NCBI RefSeq assembly: GCF_954871325.1
Contig: NC_088777.1
Span: forward strand, 5,991,366-6,055,365
Source of the DNA: Gordionus sp. m RMFG-2023
Taxonomy: Eukaryota; Nematomorpha; Gordioida; Chordodea; Parachordodidae
Reading direction: 5' to 3'
Length of the DNA stretch: 64,000 nucleotides
Shown here: one piece after another, positions 24,516 to 37,124 of the stretch
Layout of the letters: every line of letters begins with the position of its first letter
Numbering within the stretch: position 1 is the stretch's first letter
Made by a program: the position numbers and the translations under genes
Notes under the pieces: generated by a model
What the model was told of the DNA's origin: nothing
The model's database searches: none
What the model saw: the letters and a program-made list of their open reading frames with translations, nothing else

Positions 24516-26209
24516 ATAAATTTTATTATGTCCATTATTAAAAATTAATTTTCTATTTGAGATGAGTGAAGAAGCTCTCCTAACCCATCCCTCAGACATT
24601 GTATTCCAGATTAGACCGTTATTTAGCATTTAAATAGTTAAGTCAATATGGGTGTCTTTTTAATCGATCATATTTTGATATATAATCTTAAATGTATATA
24701 TATATATGTTTCCCATCAATTTAGGAAAATCTCTCAAAGCTTAATCTCGACTTCAACCATCATACAGGAACATGGCATTAAACCCATTATTCGCTGTTAA
24801 AATTAATAACATATATTCACCAAATTTCTGCTAGTTTTTAATTAGAATTGTGCTTATTGTAAATTATTTGATCCTAAATAGTAAAAAATTTAAATTAAAT
24901 AACTTTTAATTTGCGCAGGTCGCCCATGTCTACGATGTGCAGCAATTACAACCACCTATATTTTTTTAAAATCTACTTTAAAAAGAAATATGGGATGTTA
25001 AATATATTCTATATTCATTATTCTATGAAAGATTATAAAATTTGTTTTAGAGGTAGAGGTAGATCATGATTATGACCTATCAAGATCTGTTTAAACAGAT
25101 TAGTTTATTTTTTTTATGTTAATATAATAACTTATCAATTTCAATAATTACTTGGGTGGCGCAAAGTAAGAATTGAATTATCCTTTCCAAAATTTTACAC
25201 TTATGCATCAAAGCTGATATAATTTATTTTATTATGCAACAATGTAATTTATACATCATTAAAATTTAAATGATTATTTGCTTAATAATTTTTCTAACGT
25301 TTGTCTTATTCTAAACGCTTGTTAAAATCTAGTATAATCCATGCAATTCTTTGCAAAGTAATTTATTATTTTTTGCAAATGATATTTATAAGCATGGTAT
25401 TATTGGAAGGGGGGGGGTAAACAGATAGGGTAAAAAATAACAATCAATTCTCAATTATCCAGTTGCTTACCTAGGAAAATATTTTATTATAAATGGTAGG
25501 GGAGACCAGGGCTAGTCGGATCAAGTGGCTTGTCAGTTCAGCTGATTTTATTTCAGTAACGATTGTATATTATAATTTTGTTCTAAAATATAATTCTATG
25601 ATAATATCCATACGTGGGGAAGAAAATAATTTACATTATTTAGCTTTTTAAATTTTTATTTGCTAATGTTTTTTCCCTTGAAATTACAATATTTTCACTT
25701 TACATTATTATGTTGTATTAAAAAATTAAAAGTTTAAACATGACAAAATGATATGAAAGTTATAACTCTATTTTAATATTTAGGAAAGTATCAGATTGAT
25801 ATATAAGGTTTAAATATATGGCAAGATGATATTAGTAATATTACCACCATTGGGGTTAGTAGAATCGTGGCTTGTAAACGCAATAATTTAATTAATTTTT
25901 ATTATATTATTATGGTACTCAAATATATAAATATTCCGGATTTTTATAATAAATGGTTATGAAGACACATAAAAATGAATGAAAATAATATGTCATCAAA
26001 AAAAGTAACATCTATTACAGGTTAAGATATAATATTTTGTAGAATTTAAAATATAAAATGGTTATTATTATATAAATTTATTAAAGTAATTTTTCATAAT
26101 ACATTTCAATTTTAATTAAATATCATACCTAAATAATAGATATCTAGCAAATTAAACATATATATAAATATATATTTGTGATTATCATTTGATTATTATA
26201 TAAATATTC
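24516..26209. other. A/T-rich stretch without recognised genes
   Basis: Apart from the acceptor-like site near 24919, nothing coding could be supported. Confidence 0.35.
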
Positions 26210-27196
26210 AGAGACTTAGGGGGGTATTCTGCTTCTATCCCTCAAAAAGTGTAGGGGTCACTGTAACATTCCGGGTACCAGGTCCGGGCCGTATTTTAAA
26301 TTTTTTTAATATATCCGGGCCTGAAATTTTTTTTTTAAAAATACCCGGGCCGGGCCGTATTTTTTTAAAAAATTTATACAATATGAATTATTATATTCGT
26401 CAATTAGATATGGTTATAATGATTATATATAGTTTTGATTAATATAATGTTTGGTGCAGGAAAATATAGTTTTCCTGCCATGGAATAAATTCGCAAAGGA
26501 TTAAATACATTATTACATAATATATAATATATGTTATATTTTTTATTAATTAAAATATCATTTTTATTTTTTTTATAAATACATAGTATATTCTCAAAAT
26601 ATTATTTACACAAATTTTTTATAGTATCATTGTAATATACTAAATATCTGTTTAGAATTAAAAAAAAAATAAGTGTTGTTAAACGGCTCGTTTTGAGGCT
26701 ATTTTTAAAAACAGCAAACTCAGTGTTTTATCTAGAAAAATATTATGCAAGCCTGAAAATTTTGCTAATAGAAGGAGCAAAGGTCTAGACATATAGTATC
26801 GAAATTTCGAAGCTTAGTCAATGTTTTTCTGGCGAAAATATTAAGTTAGCCGTTTTAAAAATCGGCTCAAAACGAGCCGTTTACAACATTAGCCAATATA
26901 CTTGCTTATTAAATGATAATACTCGCCTAAAAATATGATAAAATACAAATAATGAATTTTTTGTATATACCAGGTCAAATATAATTTTAAAAAATTCCGA
27001 GCCGGGCCTAAAAATTTTTTTTTAAAAATCCAGGTCGGGCCGGTCCTTAAATTTTTTTTTAAATATTCGGGCCGGGCCTAAAAATTTTAAACCCAGGCCG
27101 GGCCGAGCCATAAAAAATTTTCGAAAAAAATCCAGGCCGGGCTGAAAATTTTTTAGTCAGGGCCGGGCCGTACAAATAGTACCTCTACAGGTCTCT
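26210..27196. mobile_element. CAGAGACCTG-family element with CCGGGCC sub-repeats and a nested MITE
   Basis: The right end ACCTCTACAGGTCTCTG (ending 27196) is the inverted end seen at 3091. The left end begins CAGAGACTTAGGGG near 26210. The flanks ATAAATAT occur on both sides (one extra T on the left), consistent with an 8-bp target duplication. Near each end are arrays of GGCCGGGCCTAAAAATTTT-like sub-repeats of about 30 bp (26260-26370 and 26990-27175). The middle has been invaded by the fold-back MITE at 26671-26892. No transposase was seen. Confidence 0.6.
26671..26892. mobile_element. fold-back MITE, best-preserved copy
   Basis: The left arm AAGTGTTGTTAAACGGCTCG followed by TTTTGAGG pairs with the right arm CTCAAAACGAGCCGTTTACA ending ACATT. 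Inner arms ATTATGCAAGCCTGAAAATT and CGAAATTTCGAAGCTTAG also pair, so the element is a near-complete palindrome of about 220 bp. It is inserted inside the CAGAGACCTG-family element. Confidence 0.75.
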
Positions 27197-27354
27197 GATA
27201 AATATATTACATTTTATTTACCATATATTAAAATAAAATCCAGCAAACATAGATTTTCACATATATATCTATTGTAATTGACAATATAATATGATTTTAC
27301 ATTTAAATAGATATGAACAATATAGTTGTCAAGATATTTCTCTTCCAAAATCCT

Positions 27355-28175
27355 ACTTCAGCCTCATCGTGGCGGGGGAGTGGCAGCGTCTTTTGGCGGC
27401 TAATGGATGTCTAAAAGGTTCCCTGTGATCTGGGTTTAGAATAGGAACACCTTCTCCTCGACGGGGTGTAAAAACCACTTAAAGGAGTTAATGTCAGGAA
27501 GGGCCTCCGATAGTAAAAACCTTGCTACAAAATTTCCCTATGGTTACAACAAAGCATGGGTGGGGTACAGCCCAAAGTACCCAGTGGGCTTTCTCACCTG
27601 CCTACGACAAAAAGAAGGATGGGAAACTTAGTGAAACCACGATTCATGAAAATGAAACTTATGACGATCATAAACGACCTGATAATAAGTGGAGAAACCA
27701 CTATACGGGTGATCGAGTAAGGGTCGCTACATGGAATGTTGAGAGTATGATGGGAAGAGCGGAAGAAGTGGTCGATGTATTGCATAGAAGGCATATAGAT
27801 GTGTGATGTATACAGGAGACCAGATGAAAAGAAAATGGCGCAAGAATTATTGGCAAGACTAGTGAAAAGTATAAATTCTTTTGGCTATAAAGTAATGATG
27901 GTAAGGCTGGAGTTGTAGTATTGGTTGCGAAGAAATTGATAGACAAAGTAGTCGAAGTGAGAAGGCTTGGTAACCAGATAATGGTTATCATGATGAATTT
28001 TGGTAGAAAGTTATATAATATTATCTCGGCATATATTCCTCAGGTTGGAAGAAGTGAAGAAGAGAAAATCTATTGGGGGTGACATCGAGACTGGTAAATG
28101 AGAGGGGATTATCATGGCTGGTGATCTGAATGTACATGTGGGAGCGAAAGTGAGGTTATGAAGGAGTACATGGAG
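27355..28175 (+). pseudogene. 5' fragment of a LINE with AP-endonuclease domain
   Basis: Starts with a GC-richer leader (GGCGGGGGAGTGGCAGCG), then an open stretch at 27522 leading to RVRVATWNVESMMGR...EEVVDVL, the start of an AP-like endonuclease as found in RTE-type or craniofacial-development-protein-2-like LINE proteins. The CIQETR motif follows near 27800, then motif-like blocks for VVVLVAKK, SAYIPQVG and GDLNVHVG up to about 28140. The frame is broken several times by stops (a TGA falls at 27804) and frameshifts, and the element stops inside the endonuclease with no reverse transcriptase. Because LINEs usually lose their 5' ends, a copy with the 5' part but no 3' part must have lost it after insertion; the satellite array begins right at its truncated edge. 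Confidence 0.8.
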
Positions 28176-28189
28176 GGTTCAAATTAAAT

Positions 28190-28990
28190 AATTCCATTAA
28201 TATAGTAATCATTATATTAAATCCGAATAAAATTTTTAGTAACCCATCCAATCGTCGAAACTCAACCTCCAGGTTTATTTATATTTATTAATTAATTTTA
28301 AAACATTTTTAAAAATGATTAAATATTATAAATTATTATTCAAAATCGGCCATATAATGTTATTTTTACATTATTTCATTCTTATTATTGTTAGATCAAA
28401 GAGTTATATATAAATAATTATAATAATATATGAAACCTATTTTAGAAACTACTACAATCAGCAAAACTCAACCTCCAGGTATATGTCTTTATTTATAAAT
28501 TGAAACTTTTTTAAATTATAATTATTCAAAATCATCATATAATATTCTTTTTATATATAATGTGTGTCATTCTTATTATAGTTAGATTAAAATTGATATT
28601 AAAATAACTCTAATAACAATGTAATCGCTATTTTAAATCGTAAAGTAAAATTTTACTAACCATTACAAACCACTAAGTATATTATAATGTTATTTGATAG
28701 ATTTCTCTAAAATATATTTGGGTTTTAACTATATTTATTCATAATCGCATATATAATTTTATTTTCATATATATAAATTATAGATATTTATTCTGTTTTT
28801 AAACATAATAAATAAATATTTTTTAGTAACCACTACAATCAGTGCTCCAACCTCAGGTTAATTAAAATTAAAATTTAAAAACTTTATAAAATTTAATTGG
28901 TAATTATAAAACATATTTATTCAAGATCCACTATATTAGTTTAATTTCTAACTCTTTCTCATTTTTATAATTTTGAGATCAAATTTTATA
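28190..28990 (+). repeat. satellite-like tandem array A (about 200-bp units)
   Basis: Four diverged units, each with a core like AGTAACCACTACAATCAGCG then AACTCAACCYCCAGGTTTA, with cores near 28226, 28451, 28656 and 28826. Between cores are TTATTCAAAATCGGCCATAT and GTTAGATCAAA. The fourth unit belongs to a variant type (GCTCCAACCTCAGGTTAATT) also present in array B at 50.6 kb. Confidence 0.75.
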
Positions 28991-29879
28991 TTTCGAAGGA
29001 ATTCTCATAAATATTATAGTTAACAATTATTTACTATATATCAATGTATTAATAACTTTTAATGACCTATTGTAAACAAGAGAGTTATGATTCTCTTTTT
29101 TTCTCGGTACACCGCAGAAAAGAGGAGATAGCTTTAACATAATAAAGAGAAACTGTTCAAAATCGCTTATGCAATATTATAATTCGTTGTTTATTTTAGT
29201 CTTATTCAAAATGATTTTACTTAAAATGTAATTTGATGTCATTTGCTCATTTATATATAATCTGGGTATTAGATATTTATAAAATATCAAAGATGTTAAA
29301 AAAGTTAGTTAATTAATGGTAAGTAAAATATTTAAACTTAAACCCTTGAAACATACACTATTTTCAAAGCTAAATATCTTTATTCAATTTATATAAAAAG
29401 ATTGATTGCAAAAAAATTAATCCAATAAAACAAATTAATTATATCAAAAAAAATTAATTCTTATAATTCAGAAAAATTAATATTTTCATAAAAAAATTAA
29501 TAATGATATATTATCATATATAAAATAATTACATATTCTTCAAATATAAAAATAAAATGACGATCTTTTATCAATAAAAACAAAACTCAAAACGAAAAGA
29601 TATATCTTGTTTTGTTAATGGAAGAAAATATGTTCCCATAATTTATATCACAAAACACATAAGGGATTTTTTTAACAAAATAAAATAAAAAAATGATCTT
29701 TTTGATTGACATTTTAATTATTAAATTAAATATCAACAATAACTAATACAAACTAGGACATGTCACCCCTTTATGGGCCAGTGACATACCCTAATAAAAT
29801 TTAAATATACAGATACTTATAATAATTATTATAATATTCATATTAACAAAATAATTAAAAGACTTTCTTTAATTTTGGA
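28991..29879. other. A/T-rich stretch without genes
   Basis: Nothing coding or repetitive could be bounded here, apart from fading similarity to array A near its left edge. Confidence 0.35.
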
Positions 29880-30390
29880 TATTTGAGGTACCCGGTTCTT
29901 CGTCTTCGCCATCGAGTATCAATTTTCCCCAGGCCTGAATTTGTTGGTCAATGGGATAAATGTAGGTTTTCTGCTCTTGATCCATATCTTGGGTTAATCT
30001 TTGGGTATTTAGTTTGTTGCATTCTTCCTTTCATCTGGCTTATCTTGTTCCATTTTTTTTTATCAGGATATCAGTCCTTCTTTTGTTCATCAAATGTCCA
30101 ATTTTGTTTCCTTGACCCATAACCATTGGCCCATTCTTGATAAGTTTTTATTGCCATTATCCTTTTCGTACCTTTTTGTGAAACGTAGCGCCAGAAGGAC
30201 TTTGTTGAATCAGATGAACCTCAGAATTGCATCTAAAGCATCGTTTTTTACACACCTTGGTAACATTATTCACGTGGATCATTCCTTCTACAGAATTAGA
30301 GGTATCAAACCACATTTCCATGTCTTTTGGAATAATAGTTATCTGCACAAAGTAGTTCTTGAAGCTGATTAATTGGGATTGGGTCTCCAT
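29880..30390 (-). pseudogene. zinc-knuckle (gag/ORF1-like) retroelement remnant
   Basis: A minus-strand open stretch contains a C-x2-C-x4-H knuckle-like motif (CFRCNSEVHL), as found in nucleic-acid-binding ORF1 or gag-like proteins of retroelements. Protein-like sequence continues downstream to about 29880 in a degraded state. The element is broken in several places and no partner reverse transcriptase lies beside it in the right order, so it is a fossil fragment of uncertain family. Confidence 0.4.
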
Positions 30391-31024
30391 AATAAGATAG
30401 GAAAGTTTAATTTAAATTAACAAAATATTTCAAAAAAAAATATTATTAATTTTATTTTAAATTAATAATACTTTTATACTAAAATCAAGAATTAAACATA
30501 AAAATTTATTAACTTTAGTTTTAAAACAAAAACAGAACATTTTTCAATATGATACATTTATAATAAATGTTTTAACTTAATGTATCAACATGGTAAAAAT
30601 TATTAATAATTTCAAAAACCAAACCACTTTTCAACATGACCTAATGTAACTATTTATCTCAAAACACATATTTCTTTTTTCTTTTATTTAAAAAAAAATT
30701 TTATCACCACATTTCAATATTCTATTAAATTAATTAATAAGATACTCAAAAAAAATTCATAATCAACGACAAGGTCAACAAGTCATTAACGTCCCCTTTT
30801 ATTTAAGTTTTTATTTATTTTATTTTTTACATATTTAAAAAAATAAATTTTACACATTGTTCAACAACAATGTCTCTTTGTACTAACAAAAAAATTTTTT
30901 TTATCTACAATCATAAACAATAAAAATTGTCACTTTATCCGTGGTAAACACAATCTACATTTTTTTATTACTTATTTTTACCAAATAACAAAATTATATT
31001 TCAAATCTTCTCTTTTATCCATAT
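30391..31024. other. A/T-rich spacer
   Basis: Lies between two retroelement remnants. No feature seen. Confidence 0.35.
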
Positions 31025-32415
31025 CATAAACCGTTCAATTTCCCATCTTTGTTTTTGATTACTTTCGGAGCTCCGTTTATATCCCTAGAATTCTTTTCTC
31101 GCTGTTTGGCTAATCTGTATATTTTGTTTTGCCATTCTTTGGTATGTAGTTCTTCATACATGTATGTCATAGATTTGGCCCTAGCTATTCTCTTGATTTT
31201 TTGTATCTTGTCTTGTCATCTGGGTTTTTAGATTTGTACCATATTTTATAAAGGGCTTTTTTCTCCTGTATAGTGGTTTGTACCTCTTCATCATTCTACC
31301 ACCATAGTTCTTTGTATGATTTGTTACCTCCCCTTGTCAAGCCTAGTGTCGATTTGGCAGTGTCTATTAATCTGGATGAAAGGTCTGTCCACATTTTTTC
31401 ACTGACTTGTGATGAATCTATTGTTTCAATGTTTTGATTGCTAAGGTATCTGTGTTTTTAATTTACTTCATTTGATGCATGGTTCCAGTTTTATCTTGTT
31501 TTAAGTGGATTTATTTGTGATGTGTAAATCCATGACTAGTAGCTTGTGTTGCGCGGCTATATCTTCTCCTGGGATGACTTTACAGTCTATTACATCTTTT
31601 AATCTTTTCTACGAGAGATTAGCGCGTAATCTATCTGTGTTCTTGTACCTTTTTCATATGTTATTAAATGACTGTCTTTTTTTCTATAGTAAGTGTTGGT
31701 TAAGGCAAGGTCGAAGGCTTGCGCAAATTTCAGTACATGCTCTTATTCATCATTCCTTTCTCCGTATCCAAAACCACCATGATGCCTTTTGTAGCTATCT
31801 CTTGTTTTCCACATGCGCATTTAAGTCACCACTTATTATGACTAGGTCATCCTTAGGGATTTCCATTACAGCTTCATCAAGGATAGCTCAAAAGTCATCT
31901 TTCTCTTCTTCCTTGCAACCCGTTTGAGGAGTATATACTGAAAAGATGTGTAGTATTGATTGACCAATGCAGAGTTTTATCTACATTAGTCTAGCAAAGA
32001 TCCTATTGACTTCTACTACCGAGGAGGTTAGATCTTGACTGAGGATGATGCCGACACCGTTCCTATTGCTAACAATTCCATTATAGTACAATTTATATCC
32101 ATCTCTAATCCTTAAAGTCTTCTGACCTTTCCATTTCGTTTCTTGTATGCACACTATATCAACTTTTCTTTTGTTCATTGATGCCAATTCTCTCGTTTTA
32201 CCTTTAAGTGTCCCAATATTCAATCTTGCTAACCTTGTCTTCTTTGCTTTGACCTTTATTTTACTTTTCGCAGGATGGAGGTCTACACACTGCGCGTCTT
32301 TTGGAGGGAACGCCCTAACTTTCATATTCCTATTTTTGTTTGTTTCCTTCATTTTTTTTATTGGACAAGTATCTTTAGCACCCGGCTGTCCAGGCCATGG
32401 TGACCGGGGTATCAT
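31025..32415 (-). pseudogene. RTE-type LINE fragment: endonuclease and linker
   Basis: Reading on the minus strand from 32415: a basic N-terminus, then LARLNIGTLKGKTREL, VDIVCIQETKWKGQK, GYKLYYNG and NGVGIILSQDL, the start of an RTE-clade endonuclease. Further down, in shifted frames, are SVYTPQTG-like and ISGDLNAHVE blocks (about 31800-31900). Then come WNDEEVQTTIQEKKALYKIW (about 31270) and IYRLAKQREKNSRDING (about 31070), the conserved linker between endonuclease and reverse transcriptase. Homology ends near 31025, before the reverse transcriptase. Several frameshifts and stops show it is dead. A tRNA-like sequence lies just upstream of its start, on the same strand. Confidence 0.85.
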
Positions 32416-32482
32416 CTCTAAGCTCCGAAATTTATCTTACCATATGTCTTTACCATCAGTCATCGAAGAAAAACTTGAAAGT

Positions 32483-32582
32483 TATGCTCCTTACCAGGAT
32501 TGAACCTGGGTCCTCTGCGTCCTCAGCATCCGTCTGTTACCAAGCATACATCTAACCCATTATGCCACTCCTTAAATAAAAG
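32483..32582 (-). ncRNA. tRNA-like sequence (SINE head or tRNA pseudogene)
   Basis: On the minus strand it begins GGAGTGGCATAATGGGTTAG, an A-box-like start, and about 45 bases later has GGTTCAATCC, a good B box. The arms do not fold into a clean cloverleaf with a usable anticodon. It lies 70 bases before the LINE open frame. It could be a tRNA-derived SINE fragment or a pol III promoter captured in the LINE leader. Confidence 0.5.
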
Positions 32583-32909
32583 AAAAATAATAAATATATG
32601 GGACCATAATAAAATTAACAGTAATTTCCTAATTAACATTTTATTCCTTTTTTTAAGAAAAGCAACTTTCTACGTAGATATAACTTGTTTGAAAAATTAT
32701 TTTTATTATATATTATATGTTTCATGAAACCATTATATTCTTCAAAAATCATATTAAAAAAATTGAAATTTTAAAAAATAATAATAAAAATAGTATAAAA
32801 AATAAATAATTTTTATTCAAAATCTATCAGTATATAGATAAATTATCATAAGGAAAATATAGAATAAATACATTTTACTGTGTTACTAAGGACTATAGTT
32901 GGGTAATGG

Positions 32910-34667
32910 CAGAGTTGTTAAAGGATCGAATCAAAAGATCGCCAATTCTGGATTCGATCCTAAATTTGTCAATTTTCCCGGATTTATAATCCTGACTTAA
33001 ATTGAGGATCGTGATTGAGATCATTTTTTTTTAATTTTCGATCCCGATCCTTTTAAAAATTAATTTTTTACTTAAAAAGCAATAAATAAAATTAAAATTT
33101 CGAAAATTAAATTAAAATATTAATTTTTAAAAAAATATCTATCTACATCATATTTTATCAACTTCCATTCCACCATATTTTATTAACAATTTCCTAAATT
33201 TTATCTAGAACGAGATTTAGAGCCTACAAGTTTTATTTATTAAATTATATTATATATAATATAAATAAATTATAGGTTTTAATAATTTCCTCCATGATTT
33301 AGAAAATAAGATATAAGTGAGAATGATAATCTTTTACCATTTCATAATTTATGCAAGTATTTTATTTTATGTGAAATGGATGGAAGTAACTATACAATGA
33401 TCAGTGTAAACTATATGTAAGAACAAAATATCTTCTTCAAAGATTAGTTGTTTAAACCAAAAAGGCATTTAGAAGTAGTTAATTCTTATAAAGATACATT
33501 GACGAATATGTATATTGAATTAATTATAAATTTAAAGAAATTTTAATATAAATTTTGTAAAGATAAAATGTTTAAATTGTAAAGTTAATCTAAAGGTTAA
33601 ATTTTAGAAAATTAAAGGACAATTATATAAAATAATATCGATGGTATGTAAATTTTAGTAGTATAAATATAGAGATAAAAAATGTAATACCAAGAAGAAA
33701 AAGAAAGGAAAACCTTTTTTTATAATTTTTAGTTTGACTTTCATTTTATATTTTTACGTTTTAGTTATTTATGTTATTTTAGATTTTGATTATATTTAAT
33801 AAATTAAATTGACATCTTCAAATCGTGTTCATATTAAATATTCATCTTCTAATACATTTTTTATAATTTATTTGTGAAGAGTATAACAATATGCATATAA
33901 TAAGAATTATTTAAATAATCAATAAAATATATATTGATATGTTAATAAGGGTTCAGATACCTGATTTATATGAACGAACACTTATTTAATAATAAATTAA
34001 TTATTTATTTCATTGTATGATGACAGTAACATATTGGCAGCAATAATTCACCCAAAATTTAAGCTAAATTGGCCTTATATTAATCTGCCATAAAATTTGT
34101 TGGTAAAAGAAAAGTTAACTGCCCTTTGGGAAATAAGCAGGATCAGCCACATGTAGATGTTTCAAATAAATGTATGAATAAAATAGATTTTTTGGGAAAA
34201 ATTCTTCACAAATGCTCGTTCAATTAATTTTTTTTTTATTCAAATGATGATTCAATGAATATTTTTAATACTTATGTTAATTCAAAAAAAATATTATTGA
34301 ATATAACACCTTTGCCATCCAGCGCGCTTGTGGAGCGCGTATAGTAAAGCTAAACGTGCTTAAGGAAAGACGTGGATGTTTAAATGATAATAACTTAGAA
34401 AAATTTTATTATCAAAGGCTAATTTTAATTATTAATAAATATATTCTAATTGTTATACTTAAATTATTATTCAATTGCAATAAATTTATACCATATTTAT
34501 ATTTATATTAGTTAATTTTGGAAATTTCCTCCAAAAATTTAAATAAGAAAAGGATCGTGATCGCGATCTTTTTTTAAAAAAAGGTCGATCCTGGATTTCG
34601 ATCCATTTTTTTTGAAAAGATCGTGATCGGGATTCAATCTTTTTAAAAGGATCGATGAACAAGCCTG
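32910..34667 (+). mobile_element. decayed hAT transposon with perfect 8-bp target duplication
   Basis: The 8-mer GGTAATGG occurs on both sides (32902-32909 and 34668-34675). Ends are CAGAGTTGTTAAAGGATCG and inverted CGATGAACAAGCCTG. Subterminal regions are packed with GATCG/CGATC words in both orientations (32925-33060 and 34550-34655). A plus-strand remnant at 34031-34072 encodes ILAAIIHPKFKLNW, a block I know from hAT transposases. The remainder of the transposase has been lost to stops and A/T drift. The perfect flanks suggest a modest age despite the coding decay, or an internally degraded copy moved by an active relative. Confidence 0.75.
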
Positions 34668-34675
34668 GGTAATGG

Positions 34676-36061
34676 TTTAATGTCGGATAAGTTGGCTCAA
34701 TCTACATGCACATGCCTGATAAAATTTGTTAACATTAAGATGTTTTATTTTATATTAGTGTCTTTCAAATTTGAACCACTATATTTTTAAGAAAAACCCC
34801 TAGGCTAAAATGACAATCTGGCTAAAATGACAATCTGGCTAAAAATATCTTTAAAGGGAAAAAAATATAGTAATTACTCAAATATAATAAGGACACTATT
34901 CAAATATTATGCATTGATATATATGTAATAGTTATTCTTATAAAAAAAAGCCTATATAAAATCCATTAATAAAGTGTCATGATTATTTATAAAATTTTAT
35001 CAAATGCTATTCTATTTTTTTTTTCGCTAAAGACGAACAAAAACTGTAATTAAGATCACTCTGCAGAATCCTAGACCCGAGTAATTATTTAATATTCCGA
35101 TTTGGAAGATTCTGTGGCGAAAATTTAAAAATGTTACAGTCAGGTTTCGATTCAGCTGCTTAAATTTTAAAAGGTTCCAATTAGATTAAGGTTTCATAAA
35201 AATAATTAAATAATATTTAGATAAAAAAATAATTAACTTTATTGAAAAAATATACTATACATTTATAACAAAATACAATATATGAACAATGAAAATTTAC
35301 ATGTATTTAATTAACAAAAATTATCCTCCGTTTATAATGTTAAAGTAAATGATATTATCGCTAACCATGTTTCTTTTATTACTAGTATATTTACATAAAA
35401 GTTTGTAATAGTCATTTAAATCTCTCAATAGCGGGCTTCAATATGTATGAATGACAGTCTAAGTTAGTATTTATAACATTTATTAAATTTAGATGATATT
35501 GATAATTTAAATAATAGCTAAATTGAATGGCTCAGTTGTGGAGTATATATATATATAATATATTATCAAGTAATATCCAGTAGCTCTAGACCTAAATGAG
35601 GGGGATGGGATCAGGTCTTTATAATAATCAAAAAATTGAACTTAAAAAAAAACAAAATAAAATATATCCAGACATCATTCATGCTCTGTTACCCTTATTT
35701 TTCTCCCAAATTATTAATTTTAAACTACAAAAGAATTATTTGTATTATCTAAAATTATATAAATTATTTGAATAATTTAACACATTTAATTTTTATTATG
35801 TTGTTTTGACCCACGTTCACTTATAACATATTTTAAAGGCATTCTTAAAAATAAATGTATAAAAATTATAAATGATATACAGAAATAATATTATTTACCT
35901 TTATCAAGAATTCTCAATTTATAATGATTAAATTACGGAAAGAAATTATAAAGATTAAATTATGAAAGGAAAAGAAAAAAAACAAAGTTTTTACAAACTT
36001 TTTAAAATTTTAAAATGGAAGAAAGGACAAAATTTTAAGATAAAATATAATTCTATTTATT
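34676..36061. other. A/T-rich stretch without genes
   Basis: A short direct duplication (GGCTAAAATGACAATCT twice) occurs near 34803-34840. Otherwise nothing could be bounded. Confidence 0.35.
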
Positions 36062-36475
36062 AATTTTTTGTCAATAGTTAGGCGGAAAAAATAAAAAAAA
36101 AGGAGATTCAGATTTTACGTTTTTTAGAATGTAAACTTTTATTTTTATTGTTAAGAAAAATAATGATTTAATTCTTTTAAATTGTTGAACAAAAAGAAAA
36201 AATCCTAAAATAAAATATAATTATATTTATTTTTTGTTGTCTAAAATTAGGCGTGAAAAGGGGATTTAAGATTTACATAATTTTCGTTATTTTTATTATT
36301 GTCTAAAATTGGGCGTGAAAAGGGGATTTAAGATTTAACATAATTTTCGTTATTCTTACTTATCAGGGGGGTATATTATTTTTTTAAACTTTTATAATTT
36401 TTTTTTATTGTCTAAAATTAGGCGTGAAAAGGAGATTCAAGATTTAACTATAGTACTTATCAGGGGGGGTATTTT
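36062..36475 (+). repeat. tandem repeat, GTCTAAAATTAGGCGTGAAAA units
   Basis: At least three clear units near 36238, 36300 and 36410 and a worn one near 36070. Each has TATTGTCTAAAATTRGGCGT, then GAAAAGG and a GATTYAAGATTTA tail. Spacing varies from about 60 to 170 bp. A fold-back MITE fragment with the GGCTTACATAATATTGG arm follows at about 36475-36610. Confidence 0.6.
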
Positions 36476-37124
36476 GGGTCTATTTTAAAAAATGGTTGAT
36501 TAAGATTGTAGCCAAAATAATATATAAGATTAGAGATAGAGGTCAAATCTTTCTTTTTTTTTCTTCCTTCTATACGCAAAATCTCCAGGCTTACATAATA
36601 TTGGCTACTAATCAACATACCTTATAATGTAATAAATTGGTCCATTAAAGAAATAGGTATAAATATTAGTTAATTTTTTTCGATATTACACATTTAGTAA
36701 ATAAAATTGAGATTTTTGTAATTTTAAATATGAAGAAATAAATAATAATACCAACATTCAAAATGACTTCTATCTAATCATCCTTATATTTTTATACTAA
36801 GTAATTTATAATAAATTGCAACTGTAATAAATACGCGCCGAATTGTCTGTGCAACCATATATGAGTTCTAACTTTACGGTGACTGAATAGGGGGAAATAT
36901 TCAATTATTATAATATTTATAATAAACATATACATGTCTGTTTTCCATATTGATTAAAAACAGAAATTATAAGTCGAATTTCTATTTCATAATCATCAGT
37001 ATATACCGAAAACAATTATTTATTATTTGATATTCGAGATTTTATTTGTTAATTCAAAATTATTTGCCAATATTTGTGATTGGATAAGGTATGATATAAA
37101 ACTCATTATTAACAGTACTTTGTT

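Noticed and set aside
27701-27991. Minus-strand 96-codon ORF
   Set aside because: Antisense to the LINE endonuclease.
31505-32503. Plus-strand ORFs of 140 and 118 codons
   Set aside because: Antisense to the RTE-type LINE fragment.
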